From the NCBI GenBank assembly GCA_963930775.1, contig OZ005707.1, positions 496,001 through 560,000 on the forward strand: a stretch of 64,000 bases of DNA, in the 5' to 3' direction. Below, piece after piece: positions 26,297 through 39,965 of this stretch. The notes below the pieces were generated by a model. It searched no databases. It was not told the origin of the DNA and was given only the letters and a program-made list of their open reading frames with translations. The stretch is from Cliona cf. orientalis. Taxonomy: Eukaryota; Porifera; Demospongiae; Clionaida; Clionaidae. The position numbers and the translations under genes are program-made. Each line of letters opens with the position of its first letter. Position 1 is the stretch's first letter.

Positions 26297-29200
26297 CTAA
26301 CTAACTGCTGAAATAATGCTCTGGATGATTTCCAGAATCCTTCTAGCTGTTTGTTCAGCTTGCTCCGCTTGTTGAAATTGATAATAACGTGATGGCACAG
26401 AGGGAGGACGATATAAATTAGGATAACGAGTATTGAGATAGTAGGTTTCTAGCATGCTTGCCAAATTTTCTAGTCCTGACGCTGAAGAGATGTGCTGTTC
26501 AATTGCTCTAGCATGCCCGGTAAGTTGATGCCACCTCAGTACGCCTGGATGGAGGCCAAACTTATCATACATTCCAGCCTTTAGTGCCTTCTCAGCTACT
26601 TGGTGAGCAAGGAAACACACGTGAGCACATATATTTTTCTCAAGGCTGCTTTGCTTTAACAAGTTCTGTACAGCCAATAAGTCATACTGAGCCTGCTCAA
26701 GCCATACCTTGGCTGTCTCAGGTTCAGGAAGTACTTGAAGAGCACTGTTATCAGAAGAAGTTTGATCACCGGAAGACTTTTCTTGTTTGCAAAAGCTACC
26801 TTGAGTTGAAGCTGTGTTGTCCCACTTTTTAAATGCTTCTTCTGTGGCAGGATCATGAATGTCACCGCTTGATTCAGCTTCGGGGTTCTCTGGGGGCAGG
26901 CCATTCAATATCCGCTTAGCTTGCCGCTGAAGATACTGAAAACCCTTCGTTGCAAAGGGACTTGGGTTCTTATCAGGATGCCACTTTAGATACATAGCTT
27001 TGACGGCTTTCCTTCTCAAATCTTCATCTTTGATGTTTGAGATCCTCCTTAGCTCCTGATAGATTTGCTTTAAGACAGACTGAAGCTTATCATCCTTGAC
27101 AGCATCCCATAGCTGGACACTTCCACTTTCTGGGTCATAGAGGACCATTTCTCTACTGCCATCATCCCAACATACTTCCTTCATCAACAAAAACTTGCGT
27201 AGTTCGACTATACTCACATCTTTTCCTGTCTCATCCTCCTCACTCACTGTTATGTGATATCTGCTTGGCTCTTCATCAGACTCATCTTCTGAGTCAGTGT
27301 CATGAGCGCTTGCCACACGTACACAATACTCAATACGGGCATAAATGAAGTGGTTATCTTTATCTGCATATGCTACCCACTCTTGTGGTCTGAATACGTT
27401 GAAGAGGTCAAATTTTAAACGATGGTGTAATTCTTCTGGGATGGCCTCGCCGAGCTTAGGGCTGAAGTTGAATTTTGTCCTTCCTGTGGGCTCATACTTT
27501 GCACTTATTCCTTGTCTGTGTAGCATTTGCTTGATCTGGTGAGAATTTGGTCCTCGGAGCAGGAATCCCACCGCTCTTTCTGGCTGAACAAGGTCCTTGG
27601 GATCAGTGTGGCCCATGACAGCAGCACAAGACACAATACTACTGGTGAGTGACTCAAACAAGTCTATTGTAAGGGCATCAGCTTCTGAATCAATATACAG
27701 TGAATGGGACTCATGCTCGAGCACATAATCCACTTTAGCTGTTCCTATTTTTGTAGGGGGGTTAGTAAGAGTCAGATATACATCCACTTTCAGGTTGGTT
27801 ACTGTATACACTTTCACAGCGCTACAAAATGCTTCAATACCTTGTGAAAACTTTTTGCAAGTTTCTGTTGAAGACAAACCTCCCTGTATCATTAACAAAG
27901 TTACATTGGCAAAATCTGGGAACTCGAAGGCTTGCTTCAGCTTCTTGGCAAAATCAGTAAGTTCTAAATCTGTACTACAGGTACAGCTCAATTTCTCAAC
28001 ACATCGAGTAGAAAGGGGCAACGGGCGTATAGGTTCTGGAAGTTTGGAGTAAAATTCCATTGCTCTGAAACTGTACTCATGAAGTTCCTCAAATTTGTCG
28101 ACCAAAAGAGACATGAAGAAGTAAGGTAAACCAGACAAGTTCAAGTTGCTGTCTCCATAACTGTCCTTGTCATTAAACAGTAATCTTGTGCTTTCTACTA
28201 GATGTCTGGATTGGCTTGGAAGGTAGAGCTTTCCACCGCCTATGTAGCGGTGTTCCAAAGAAAGTATCTGATAGAGTTTCTTAAGAAGTATCTTGACTGC
28301 TCCAATACAGTTAACATCCATAAACGGCTGCTTGACATGCTTGTGCATGACTTCCAATGCATATCTCACATTGTCATAACAAATCTCGTTTTGTATGCCT
28401 ATTCTCATCAGCACTTCATGCAATACTGAGTAAAAACAATCATTTAGTGGATTCAAAAAGGGCACTAACTGTCTTACATCATCAGAATGATAAGCAATGA
28501 TTTGAATTGGAGGGACAAGTACGGGTGATACTTGCTCAGAGGTGTTTCCATTGGAACAAACAGGTATGCATGGCACTTCTCTTAAAGGAAAAAAGTTAAC
28601 AGGAGTATGTTGGTTTTTCTTCTGTAAATAATCGAAACAATGCAAGGTAACATCAAATAGCAAACTTTCCTTCCCCTTCCTTGCCTTACACTCCATGGTG
28701 TATCTATCAAACAAATCGATGTTAGAAAAGCGAGAGCAGGATATATTAAGCATATTTTGAACGATATCTTCACACTTTGGTTCAATGCAAACTCCTATGC
28801 ACCTTAAGAAATGGGAACTTTTTTTTACTTTTTCAGTGTATTCCAATTGATAGTGTTCTCGAGAAAAGGAAGATAAATGTATAACTGGCATGACTGACCA
28901 TATCAAGTCTCGAGCATCATAAGAAGCTGCTTTGCTTAAAGATGTCAGACAAAATTTCTTTTTATCTTTCTGTATGATATTTTCTGCTTCAGCAACAGGT
29001 ATGATCCAGGCAAGATCCTTTAACAAGTCAACACTGACAAATGCAATTCTCGAAACTTGCTTTAAGAATTTGTCTTGAAAATGCCAGTCATCTTCTTTAA
29101 ACAAGTGACTGAGTAGGCTTCGTGATGCTTCCAATATATCCGAATGATCTCCCTTTTCTATCTTTTGACAAAAAGCTAAGAATTCACTTGGAGTTACTTT

Positions 29201-32200
29201 TTCTCTAAGTCCGATATGTTTAAAGAAAAGCAACCATTTTGGATCATGAAACTTCTGAGGGGGGAAATCAGTGCTTTCAAGAAATAATGTGAAAACTTTG
29301 GTGCTGGGGTGACAAAATTCACAAATGGGTTTAAGCATTCCATTCTTGCTCAAGCATGGAAGTTGCTTTAGAGTGGCAATAAATGAAGCACCCTCCATCT
29401 TTTCCGCAGATTCATTTTTTGCTTTGCTATCATACAAAGCCTTATAGAATAATTCAGAGGAGTCACGGATATGCTGCAAGTGCTGCTCTCTTTCTTCATC
29501 ACTGAAAAGGTGAAAGTAAGGGAAGATGAATCTCATGTACAGAGAAAGTGGGGATATTGCCATAATGCCCAAAACAGAAGCTTCTCCCAGTTTAGACCAC
29601 ACATCACCAGGTCTGAGAAATACCGCTGTCTGGTTCAACTGTCTCATCCACACATCTCTACCTGATAGGCAAATGTGGCCTGGCCAAATGAAAGCATCTC
29701 CCGACAGTGAACAGTACGAGTCGTCAATGTTTTTAAACAGTGGCAAGGACTTAATCTGGGTGGTGTGCTCTGGCTCTTGAGCAAAATGTATTTTGCCAAA
29801 GTATGTAAAGAGTATTTCAATTTTTCTATCCAATCTGGTATCTTGGAGCAGCAACTTGAGCTCACCGCACTTAAACATATGGTACAAATTCTGTAGCACT
29901 CTTTGGTGCTCACTGATCTGTGGACAGAACTTTTTGCACAGAAGAACAGAAACAACTTCTGTATTCAGGATTGGCATTTTACACCCTTCCATGATTTGAA
30001 ATACTACCTCATTTAACAGGTCTGCAGTTTTATTCCGCTGAGTATCTGTTCTTGCTCTGGAAGGTGGTATCAATGGTACTAATTCATCACATGCCATCAA
30101 TGAGAATAGCTCATTCTCTTTAGATAGCAACAATGCCCAATTCTTTAAGATATCTTGGATGTGAATTGCAAAGACTTCTTCATACAAGCATTTCCATAGT
30201 GGGCTCAGCAATCCCTCAATATTTATGTGATTGCTAACATTCTTCGCCCTCACAACAGCAAGAGTTTGAGGAAGGGTTCTCTTTAAAATGCTGCTGATAA
30301 GTCCCCAGTTGTCATTTGATGGCTGAAGAAAGTAGCTGGGAACCAATCTCTTTTTGTGCATTTCTGAATGTACAAACATTCCTTTACAGTGGGTGAAAAT
30401 GTCAGAATAATTTGAAGAAATGACCTGGCTGTCTTCAGAAAACTGGTGTAGCATTTCATCTGCTGTAAGTAGGAGTGGAATTCCAATTGGTGGTTTGAAA
30501 AATTTGAAAAATGCCCCTAGTTTGTCAGGAAGGTGTACTTCTTGAACTATGAAGTTAATAAATATCATAAAGTCATTGACTGATTTAAATACAGAGCTGG
30601 ATACAGAACATGGAAACTTTGGTGCCACTTGCTTATAATATGAGCAGTAATAGGCATAAACTGTTTCTGGAGTGGCCTGGAGCAATTCTAGCTTATCCGG
30701 TTCATCTATTTGAGCTAGATGCTCTCTGATAAACATGGGTGCGACTGTTAACTGAATGCCAATTTTTTTCAAGATGTGTGGGATTGCTTTGAAATCTGCA
30801 ACTTTAGGGTCTTTTGAATCCCAGAAATAGGCCTGCTTTGATGGATCTGTGCGCTCAGTCAGTGGGAGAATTTCTACTGTTGAATATTTGGAATGGGATC
30901 CTGGACTTGAAGCTTCATTTGAGGAGTCATGTGACTTACTGAGGACAGCAAGTACTTCTGAATTGCATTGAGATAATCTTTTGTACACTTCTAGAGCAAG
31001 TCTGCGCATCTCTTTCTCTGGTTTTTGTCTTATGTCCCATCTAGGGAAGAGACCATAGTAGTTGTTAATGTCTGCCCACAGATCCTCTTGCTTGTCATAT
31101 CGCTTTGAAGAAATATAATAATTTCTGCAATTCACCAGAAAATCGACGTAAGAGGAGGCAATAGCTTCTATGAGCTTAAGATTCCAACTGTGCTTGTCAT
31201 CTGATCTTTCGGTTTCCCTGGACTGCCAGAGTTCACTTCTGGCAGCATCAAGAACAAATTTTCCATTGACATGAACTGGTAATCTAGTCTCCAGAGGCAA
31301 CGGTAAAAAACAGAATATCCGATGAATGAAGTCACCTCTTTTGATTCGTGTAGCAATACCATGAACTGGTTTTACGTGGGAGAGATACTGCCAGTATTGT
31401 TTGGGATTGTGGATATCTCCAACCCCCTGCTGAATCAGCCAGTGCTCTTCTTCCTTTTGTGGTGCTCTTTCAATAAGATGAAGGGGATAGTGGACCACAA
31501 ATGGTTGACTATGAGCAGTGAAATGACGAGCTTTTTGCAGGAAATCGTTTCTTTTGCTAACCTGTGATGATTCAAGTTGAGCTTCAAAATGATGAGTGAG
31601 GACCATCGCAGGAGTAGTGGAGTCATCACTGATAACAAAAAACTTAAGTTCAGTTACATTGTTGAGGAATAGAAGAGCCTCCTTCATCTTCGGAGCCCAT
31701 TCTTTCAACTCACTCTCTAATTTCCAAGCAGTGAGAGGTGAAGGTTTCAAATCTAATGTACCATCACTACAGATAATCTTAGATTTCCGCACTAGTTCAG
31801 CTGTATGGCGAAGAGGAAATCTGAACAATGTTCCTTTGCCTTGTACTATTTCTTCTGGGCATTTCAAGCTAGAATCACAGTGACGAAGGTAGGTTGATTT
31901 CATATCGCTCCAATTGTCCCAAAATTTATCATCCACTCCATCATATCTTCTTCCGGGTTTGACTGCATCAGCTCCAAGAACGTACCGGCAATGAGGATCA
32001 AGAACACACAGAGTGTTGCCATTGGTGAAAAAACTAGGGCAATCAGTGAGGTGGTAGACTACATTGAATCCAATGCCATATTGCCCAATAGTGTCGGCAC
32101 TTGAACGTTTGCTACCAAGTCCTAGCTTTTGTATTCCTTCAAAGTCTTTCTCACTGAATCCGCAGTTATTCCATATTAGCAGAGCGGGACCTTGCAAATC

Positions 32201-35200
32201 TTTCCACTCTGTAGAGAATATTTTGTGGTTACCATGTGTACGTTTGTCGAGTATTACATACATTTTGGTAGCTCTGGCATCATCTGCATTCTGCAAGAGC
32301 TCTTTCAGTACAGTTATGTTCCTGGGATAGTCACTCAAAATATTCTGAATCCTCAGTGTTAGTTTTTCACCTTGTCCAAAGGGCACTCCATCCCAGTTCT
32401 GCATAGAGGATTCATACTGTTGTAGGGCTTTTGAACGGACTAGATCAACCCCAAGCTTTTCGGCAGTGGGTCTGTTGATGCAATAATGGATGTAATGGTA
32501 GTCTTCCTCCATTCTGCACCATACGGCATCATTGAAAGCAAGATCTTTCGCTTTCCGCATAATTCCATCCTTGTCGGGAAGGTAACAAATTTTGTACGCT
32601 AGAGGCTTGGATGTTTCATCAGATTCTAGCTTTGAAGCTAGTTTACTTGCTATTTCTGCAAGAGTACTAAGCTCTCTGTGATCTGTTATTTTCCTCCCAG
32701 TGCTAGTGCAGCTATCATGTACGTCTTTAAGAGCTTTGACGTACTGGTCAACCGTGAAATCATCTCGTATACCTAGTGAGGTAATCAGTTTTTCTTTCCC
32801 TACCAACTGATGGGGAGTGCTGTATAAGAATGGGCCATTTTGGTTCCATGATTTGGCAATACACTGTGGTGAGATGAATTTCATTCCAGTCCAGACACTC
32901 TGAGTATGCTTGAGTTTCTCCAGATCACCAGTGCAAATTTTTTCTTGAGTTAGAATGTTTTCTAGGTGCTTGTATATTTTTTCACAACTATCTTCAACAA
33001 ATTTTTTCATAATATTGCCCCTCTGAAAGTTGGCTTCTGATGAGTATAAAGCAACAATTTGTAGTAAATGGCTCACAATTGAACTACTGGATGGAACAGA
33101 TTTAATTTTGAGAAATATGGCAGCAGGGATGGAAATTCGACCACATCCAAGTGATTCCGGTTCTGATTCCGCCAATATGCATGCTTGAGAACCAGCTAAC
33201 CACCAATTGTCTTTACCTTTGACAAGTTCTTGCCCAGACGACAAGCTGCAATCATCACCATACCAAGCTAAATTCTCTGGATATTGTCTAGTTCTCTTCA
33301 AGACAGGTAAGAAGGCAATATCGACCAACTGCCGAGAAATTTCTGGCTCAGATTCACTTCCTGATTCAAGTTGATTCTTAATGCAGTGTAGAATACACGC
33401 AGCTCTTTTCATTGAGGAAATCTGATCTGTTTCGTAGAGTGACTGAATTGTTTTGGCTCGCTCCAGGATAAGATTCCAAGGTAGTAGATGGTGAATAATG
33501 CCAAGGTTTGTGAGAGCAAAATGTACTTGAACATTGCCATGAAATTCTTCAGTGGGAAATATTTCATCACTTTCGTCAAAGAGTTTTGAGAATGATGCAC
33601 AAGGGTCAACTGTTTGAGAGCACTTTCTTAGCAGCCCATTGGGAATGCAAGGAACACATTCTCTATGACTAAGGTGATGACGAATGACATTGTAGTCTTT
33701 CGAGTTGGTCGCAAAAACTTGAAAGATGATGAACAGAACTTTGTCTCTTGTTTCTGTGTGAAGTTCAGCTTTGTTGATATTTTCAAAGAAGATATTAAGG
33801 AATTTTTCTTCATGAATTGTACTTTTTCTGACTGCTGACTTGTCCAAACATCTTTGATAATGGCATGGTAATTTGATAAGGGAGAAGTTGAGCTCTTCTA
33901 AAACTTTACAAAGAATCAGAGAATTGTCTGGATGAGAAGGCAGGGAGAGAATAGATTCTGCAAGGATACAAGCCCTCTCTAGCTTAAGCCATTTCCTAGC
34001 ACAAGCTGAATAAAATAGTTCACTATTGGTCAGGAGTCTATAAAATAGACGCACCATAATATCCCAAGGAGTGTGTGACTTGAGATTTTGTATCAGCGGC
34101 CACAAACTATAAAATACATACTCACTTGTGGAGATTTTGCCACTAGTGCAGAGATTCTTCAGTGCTAATAGCAGAGAATAGTATGCCTTTGGAATAACCA
34201 TTTGCATGAGTTGAACATTCCACCGATCTAATGCGTGAATCCCAGTTCTGTCCTTGAGGACAGCAAAATTAGCACTAATGTGCAGAGGTAGGCCTGTCTG
34301 ATGAGTGAGCGGAAGGTAGCAAAACATTTCTCCATCAATTCCTCGTGGTATGTAGTGTGTCTCTGCTTTCTCCATCAAGCAGGCAACTGCAGCTATTGCT
34401 GTTTTGCTTACTATGTTCTCTTTTCTAGAAGCTACCAACCACAATTCATCAGTGTACTTTTCTTTATCATTGGATCTATTGCAAAATTTTTAGAAGTTGT
34501 GTGTCCCTAGGTAAGATGGCTTTTAGGCTAGATTTAGAATCACTCACACTCTCCTTTTCAATTGTAAATAGCGTTTCATACTTGTCGCCTATTTTGGAAA
34601 AGGTGATGCTCTTCAGATTGTTAAGAAAGAGGAGTAATTTTGATCCAGCTTTCTTTAGATCACTAAGAAGGCTTTGGACACGAGATTCGTCATAAATATC
34701 ACTGCTGATTTCACTGGCAGAGGTTCGAAATGGAAATCTGAAGAGTGTCCATTCATATGGGTTATTTTCATCAAATCCAAATAATCCTTTGTATGGTACA
34801 AGCTGCTGTGACTCACGAGCTATTTCTTCTGTAAAGGAAAGCTTCTTACCAGGCCTTGATCGATCACTTATTTCATCTCCTAGATATTTGACAATTGGAT
34901 CAAAAATATAGAGCCATTTTCCACTGATGAAAGATGGTATATCTGTGATGTGGTACACTGAGCAAAAACCGAGACCGAATTTCCCAATCTTTAAAGCCTC
35001 GTTTTCTTTCGTGGCTGCATCAAGCTTGGTAATGTTCTCAAAATCTTCATCAGTGAAAGGAGCATTGTTGTGCACCAACAGGGCAGGTCCATGACACTCG
35101 GCCATACCGCGATAAAGCAACGAATCAGCATCGATTGCATGAGTACGAGCATCATAGCAAATGGTGACATTAGTTGCACCTGCATCGTCGGCATTTTGTA

Positions 35201-38200
35201 GGAGCTCTTTGACGATAGTCAATCCATCCTTGTAGTCCTTAAGGATGCTCCTGAGGCGAGTCACTAGAGGTTCATGCTGACCCACATCACCGAATGCATC
35301 ATGTGAGACGTTCAAGTGTTTACTGAGTGGCTTCACTCCAAGAGATGCTGCTAAGTCAACAAACTTCTCATGAATGAAGAAAGTTTCTGCTCCCGCCTGT
35401 TTGAAGGTCTTAAGGAACTTCAAATCAGTATAGGAAACCATGCTTGCATCAACCAGTTGAGGTCGGTCAGAGTTGTATTGGATTGGAATCAATAGATTTT
35501 CGGTAAGCTTTTTTCTGGCAGTTATGTCGTGCTTTGCGATCCAATTGAGGATATGTTCCACCATCTTCCAAGCATCCTGACTGGAGACATGAACACCATT
35601 ATCATCTCTGATTTTTCTTAGCACTGATATGATTTCCGAGTTAGACAGTTTGCGCTTAACACCAAAGTGGTTGAAAATATCGACATACTCATCAGCATTT
35701 TCTGCAATTTCATAGAATGGAGCAAGACTGTAAGGAAAATTAGCACACTCATACAACACAGTCTCTTTTGGGGTAGAAAATTTGTGTTTTTTCTTACTCC
35801 ATATCAACTTTTTACTGCTGAGATCAGATTGTGAACAATAAAACTGAGTTTCTGAAAGATTTTGAGTGAGATAATCGTAGATACGGTAAACAAGCCTATC
35901 AAGTGTGGAAGATTTAAATTTCAGTCGCTTGCTAACAAGATGTGCAAAATGATCGAATACGGCACCTATAGGTGGCAGTGTCGGTCCTAGCTCTTTCCAC
36001 AGTACTTCTGGACATTCAATAAAGTAAAGCTGTGAACCAGCAATATATGAAAGGAGTTCAAGATTACTGCTTGTACACAGAATGGTAGCATTTCTGCTCT
36101 TATGTGAAACGAAATGATGATTGTAGCCATTTCCCCTCCAGGAGAGACACTCGGGATACTGAGCAGGTGGTATAAAATGAACAGGTAACCAATTTTTGGA
36201 AAATTGCTGTAGCGCTTGTGCCAGTGTGACGTAGTTCCAGCTTCCTCTTACTAAAACTCTTTCATGAAGCACTCTTTTGTTTTTGTCAAGATACAAAAGA
36301 ATGGCCTTTACTTGAGATATTCTCTGCTCGTAAGTTTGCTGTGGTTGGGCAGAATATGCAGAAGCAGCCTTATCCAATAGGTCATATAGCTGCTGTCCAG
36401 ATACAGTAGTCTTGAGGTTACACAGACGAAGATACTGGAGTATCTCCCGCACATTAAATGGAGAGAGTGGAAAGACTGGCATTTCTTGAAAAATAGCCTT
36501 AAGTAGATCATCTGAGCAATCATAAAGTTCATGAGGTGCTTTTCGAGTGCCAGAATATTCAACACAACGAATAAATGGGAGGTTAGTCAACTGGTTTATA
36601 AGCTCTCTGCTATTCCATTGAACTGTCAGGACTGGAAATTGACAGCAAAGAACATGTTCCATTAGTGTGTCAATCTTATCATCCGGACAGCTACCATGCC
36701 GAATCATTGGAAAGAGCTCATCAAGGAGAAATCTCAACATACTATCCGGAGAAGACACTGATGGGCATACTCGAATCAGCTCATTCTCATTTTGAGTCCA
36801 TGAAAGTATGACTAAATTCGATGGTAGTGATTCACTGCTGAAAGTGAAAGAATATGGCTCAAGTATTGCATGAGTCTGCCATGACATCTGTGATGCTTCT
36901 AGCACAGACATAAGAGTACCATTGTTTAGAATGGTGAATATCCGAAGATTGACCAGAATTTGCTTGTGAAGAGTAGTAAGATACGAAATGTGCTCAGATA
37001 CCAAAAATCGCTGCAATTCTTTAGCTTCAGTCGGGGTGAATGAGATAGTATTGACTTGACAGCTGGAATTTATCACGGCAGTTAACACTCCTGAAGGACT
37101 GTACCAATTAATGAAATTATGAAGGTGCCAGTGTCTTAGGTGAGGAAAATGCCTCAGAGAAACACACTGAACTTTTAGCTTTTTAAAAGCATTAAGCAGA
37201 TCAGATGAACAAAAATCTGAATTTTCCATCAAAACGATAGCAGAATTCTGTAAAAGCTTGGTGACATACATGGAATCTGGCGTATTACTGGTAATCAGTG
37301 GTACTACATACTGATTCGCAAAGAGAGAAAAATCGATATCATGATCACTTTCATGTTGTTGAATCCATTTCCAGAAAGTTATCCACCAATCATAGGGAAA
37401 GCTACGGTTTCCTCGGGACACAAGAACCGACGTGGTAGACCAACCAGGTGGATAGCACTGAGGCAGAAGGCTAGCTACAAGTTGTACCGTTAATACTCTA
37501 AGCTGTGTGAAAGCAGGAATGGAGTTTGCTACTTGCGTCAATCGAGCATGCAAGTCATCATCAGTGCCTAACAGATCCACCAGCTTATCATCAATATTTG
37601 GTAGAAGCTTTCTTGGAAACTTTTTACTGCAAATATAGCAATTTGCAGCATATCTGCTAGAGTTGAAGCACACAAAAGTGCCATTAGCCATGGGAAGTAA
37701 TTCAAGGCTATTTAAAAATGAAAAATTTGTCACACGTAAACAGAATCGGAGTAGGTTAAGTTTGTCATCATACCCTTCTCTCTGATAAACAAAACTGTTA
37801 TTTTGTAGAGCATTGCACGTAAAAGCTGGTGATACTTGCTGAACTTCAAAAGCGCATAGTACTTCAAGAACATGTTCAGGCACACCACATAACTGTACAC
37901 CACATGCCGTTAAAACTCTCCATACAACCTCAGCAATGGCATCACTATCGGAAATAGTTACTGCTTGATGTATTCCGACCCAATGATTACATTTCTGAGC
38001 CCACAAACACTCCCACTGAAAAATGAGTTGAAAAAAATGCCGGCCAGTGACTAAGCTCCAAGGAGTCTGCCCCAACCTACGGATATTGGGCCAAGCACGA
38101 TAAAGGAGCTTGGCAGAGATATTATGCTCCTGCACGGCAGCTTTTAGAAGCATATTGTAGCATGATGGAAGGCATTCAGAAACAAGCTTGTGGTTCCATT

Positions 38201-39965
38201 GAGCAGCTGCATCATTTACCCTCTCTCCCAGTGGCCATTTGATGGTTCTGCGGTCGTCGTTCAAACCAAACGTCCCATTTACATGCACAGGAAGTTCTGA
38301 AGTAGTCTCAGCTGGCATTGGTAGGAAACAGAATACTCTCCCAGGCCCGCTAGATACAGCTGACTCGTCATCTAATTCCATTGCCACGCCCACCCACGGA
38401 AAGCAACACTGCTGCCTTGCAGCATCAAGAACATCCCTTTTTGATGACCCTACCTGGTTAGCAACGAGCCATGCTATAGATTTCATTGACTGCTTACTCT
38501 CAATATCAATGATGTTTATGGTAAATTTTGTCACACTAGAAATGCATGGAAAAATTTGGTATTTGCTCAGTTCGTGCTTAGATTTCAGCCCTAATAAGAA
38601 GGAAACACGTTGCTTTGAAAGCGTAGTTTGGTATTCTGGTGCGACTTGAACTTGGAGGTGCAATACAAGCTTACCACTGGAGCTAATGCTATAGACCTCC
38701 ACTGTATGTACAGAACGAAGAAATAAAAGCAAGAATTTTGCCTCATCTCTCAGTGCATTAACAAGCTTGATTAAGCTATTCACTGTGTATGTACTATTAG
38801 AGAGACCTGATGGAGTTTTACGCAGTGGAAATCGAAATAAAGTCTTTGAATAGCTTGTTAGTGAAGAACTGAAGTCTTCAATCCCTTCAAGAGGTGCAAG
38901 AGCACCTGTACCTTGTAACTCACTCAGAGAGAAAGGCATGCCAGCATGCCTTTCCCAAATTCTCTCCTGTGGATCCAAGTAGGCCACTGTATCACCACTG
39001 ATGATAGATGGAACATCTGCATGGCATTGCGTACAGAATTGAATTTATATGAAAAGCTACTAACATGGTCAATCAATAAAATTTATTATTACATAATTTT
39101 GATAATACAATACTATCTGTAACTACATAGTAGGTAGCCACATTGTTTTTCACATGTAGCAGTATAAAATTAATGACTAACATACAATGTCATGTATAAT
39201 GTTACATACCTGTAATATGATAGACAGCATTAAATCCAATCCCAAATTTTCCGACATTGAAAGGGTCCTCCGCTTTGATGCTGTCTTGCAGTTGCTGAAT
39301 TCCCTTCCAGTCATTTTCAGTGAACACTGCATCATTAGCTACAATGAGAGCTGCTCCTTGGTCCATGAACTCTTCTGAGTCAGACTCAGGCCAGCACCTG
39401 GGGGGATGATCCCTGCCATCGATGTAGAAACGAATGACTGTGGCACCTGCGTCGTCGGCATTTTGAATCAGTTCCTGTGGAAGTATGTGAGTATAGGTCA
39501 TCTTTACACTGATAATAATCATGTTCCACACCCTGATGCTAACTGGTCAAGATCAATCAACCCATTACATAACCGGGCAGTCAGACTCTTAGCTACAATT
39601 GGCTACCCTGTGGATTGCATTGCTACATGTAGATTATGATGGTGACGATGCATAATTATAGCTATCATTAGCTTCCATTCAAAATTAATATGTTGCCCCA
39701 ACTCCTTAGGCTGTCCTGTTATGCAGCGAGCCATCTGGCTATGCATCCAGACAGGCCTGCATGGGTTGGGCATCTGTACAGCTGCGTATAATAATAACCG
39801 ACACAGCTCATGCTGAGCTACATAGATGGTATACCCTTGGAAAACTAATGATACCTTAAAGATCTGTCCATCTGGATATCTAGCTAAAATATTCTTGATA
39901 AGCTTTGAGACCGGAGGTGAACGCTGACCAAATATGTTCCGCTTCTTGCGTGCTTGATGACTCAT
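26297..39965 (-). CDS. Sacsin-like giant chaperone, paralogue 2 (one-base frameshift)
   Basis: Exons 39965-39855, 39474-39210 and 39016-26297 join in phase as in paralogues 1 and 3. The last exon (12720 nt) holds one extra base: translation in the first frame stops at 34478-34476, while removing one A of the A5 run (T5 on plus, 34487-34491) restores ...LLKFCNRSNDKEKY... into ELWLVAS, aligning with paralogue 3 (MLQICHQRDAPEVWLVAS). Without the extra base the product is about 4364 residues. ATPase N-boxes: 38 (ELIQNADDAGA), 1396 (ELLQNADDAGA), about 2364 (ELLQNADDARA). HPD falls near 4138 (LKWHPDKNPSPF) and HEPN at the end (AKVWLEQAQYDLLAV ... AHQVAEKALKAGMY). Start: ATG at 39965 lies 3 nt after a possible acceptor (C25 run then CAG), so a 5'UTR intron or an extra upstream exon is possible. 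Sequencing error, polymorphism or early pseudogene are all open; the rest of the frame is intact. Confidence 0.9.
34476..34496 (-). other. Frameshift site in sacsin-like paralogue 2
   Basis: Minus strand reads CTTCTAAAAATTTTGCAATAG. In the incoming frame this gives LLKILQ and a stop; skipping one A gives LLKFCNR and an open frame of 2700 codons. A needed +1 shift does not fit the usual -1 slippery heptamer. Confidence 0.85.

Noticed and set aside
34476..34496. Programmed -1 frameshift in sacsin gene 2
   Set aside because: The needed shift is +1 and no standard -1 slippery heptamer with the right phase is present; error or mutation is simpler.
38239..38649. Plus-strand frame antisense to sacsin gene 2, similar to one at 61151-61486
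   Set aside because: Their similarity to each other follows from conservation of the sacsin coding strand; no independent evidence of a gene.
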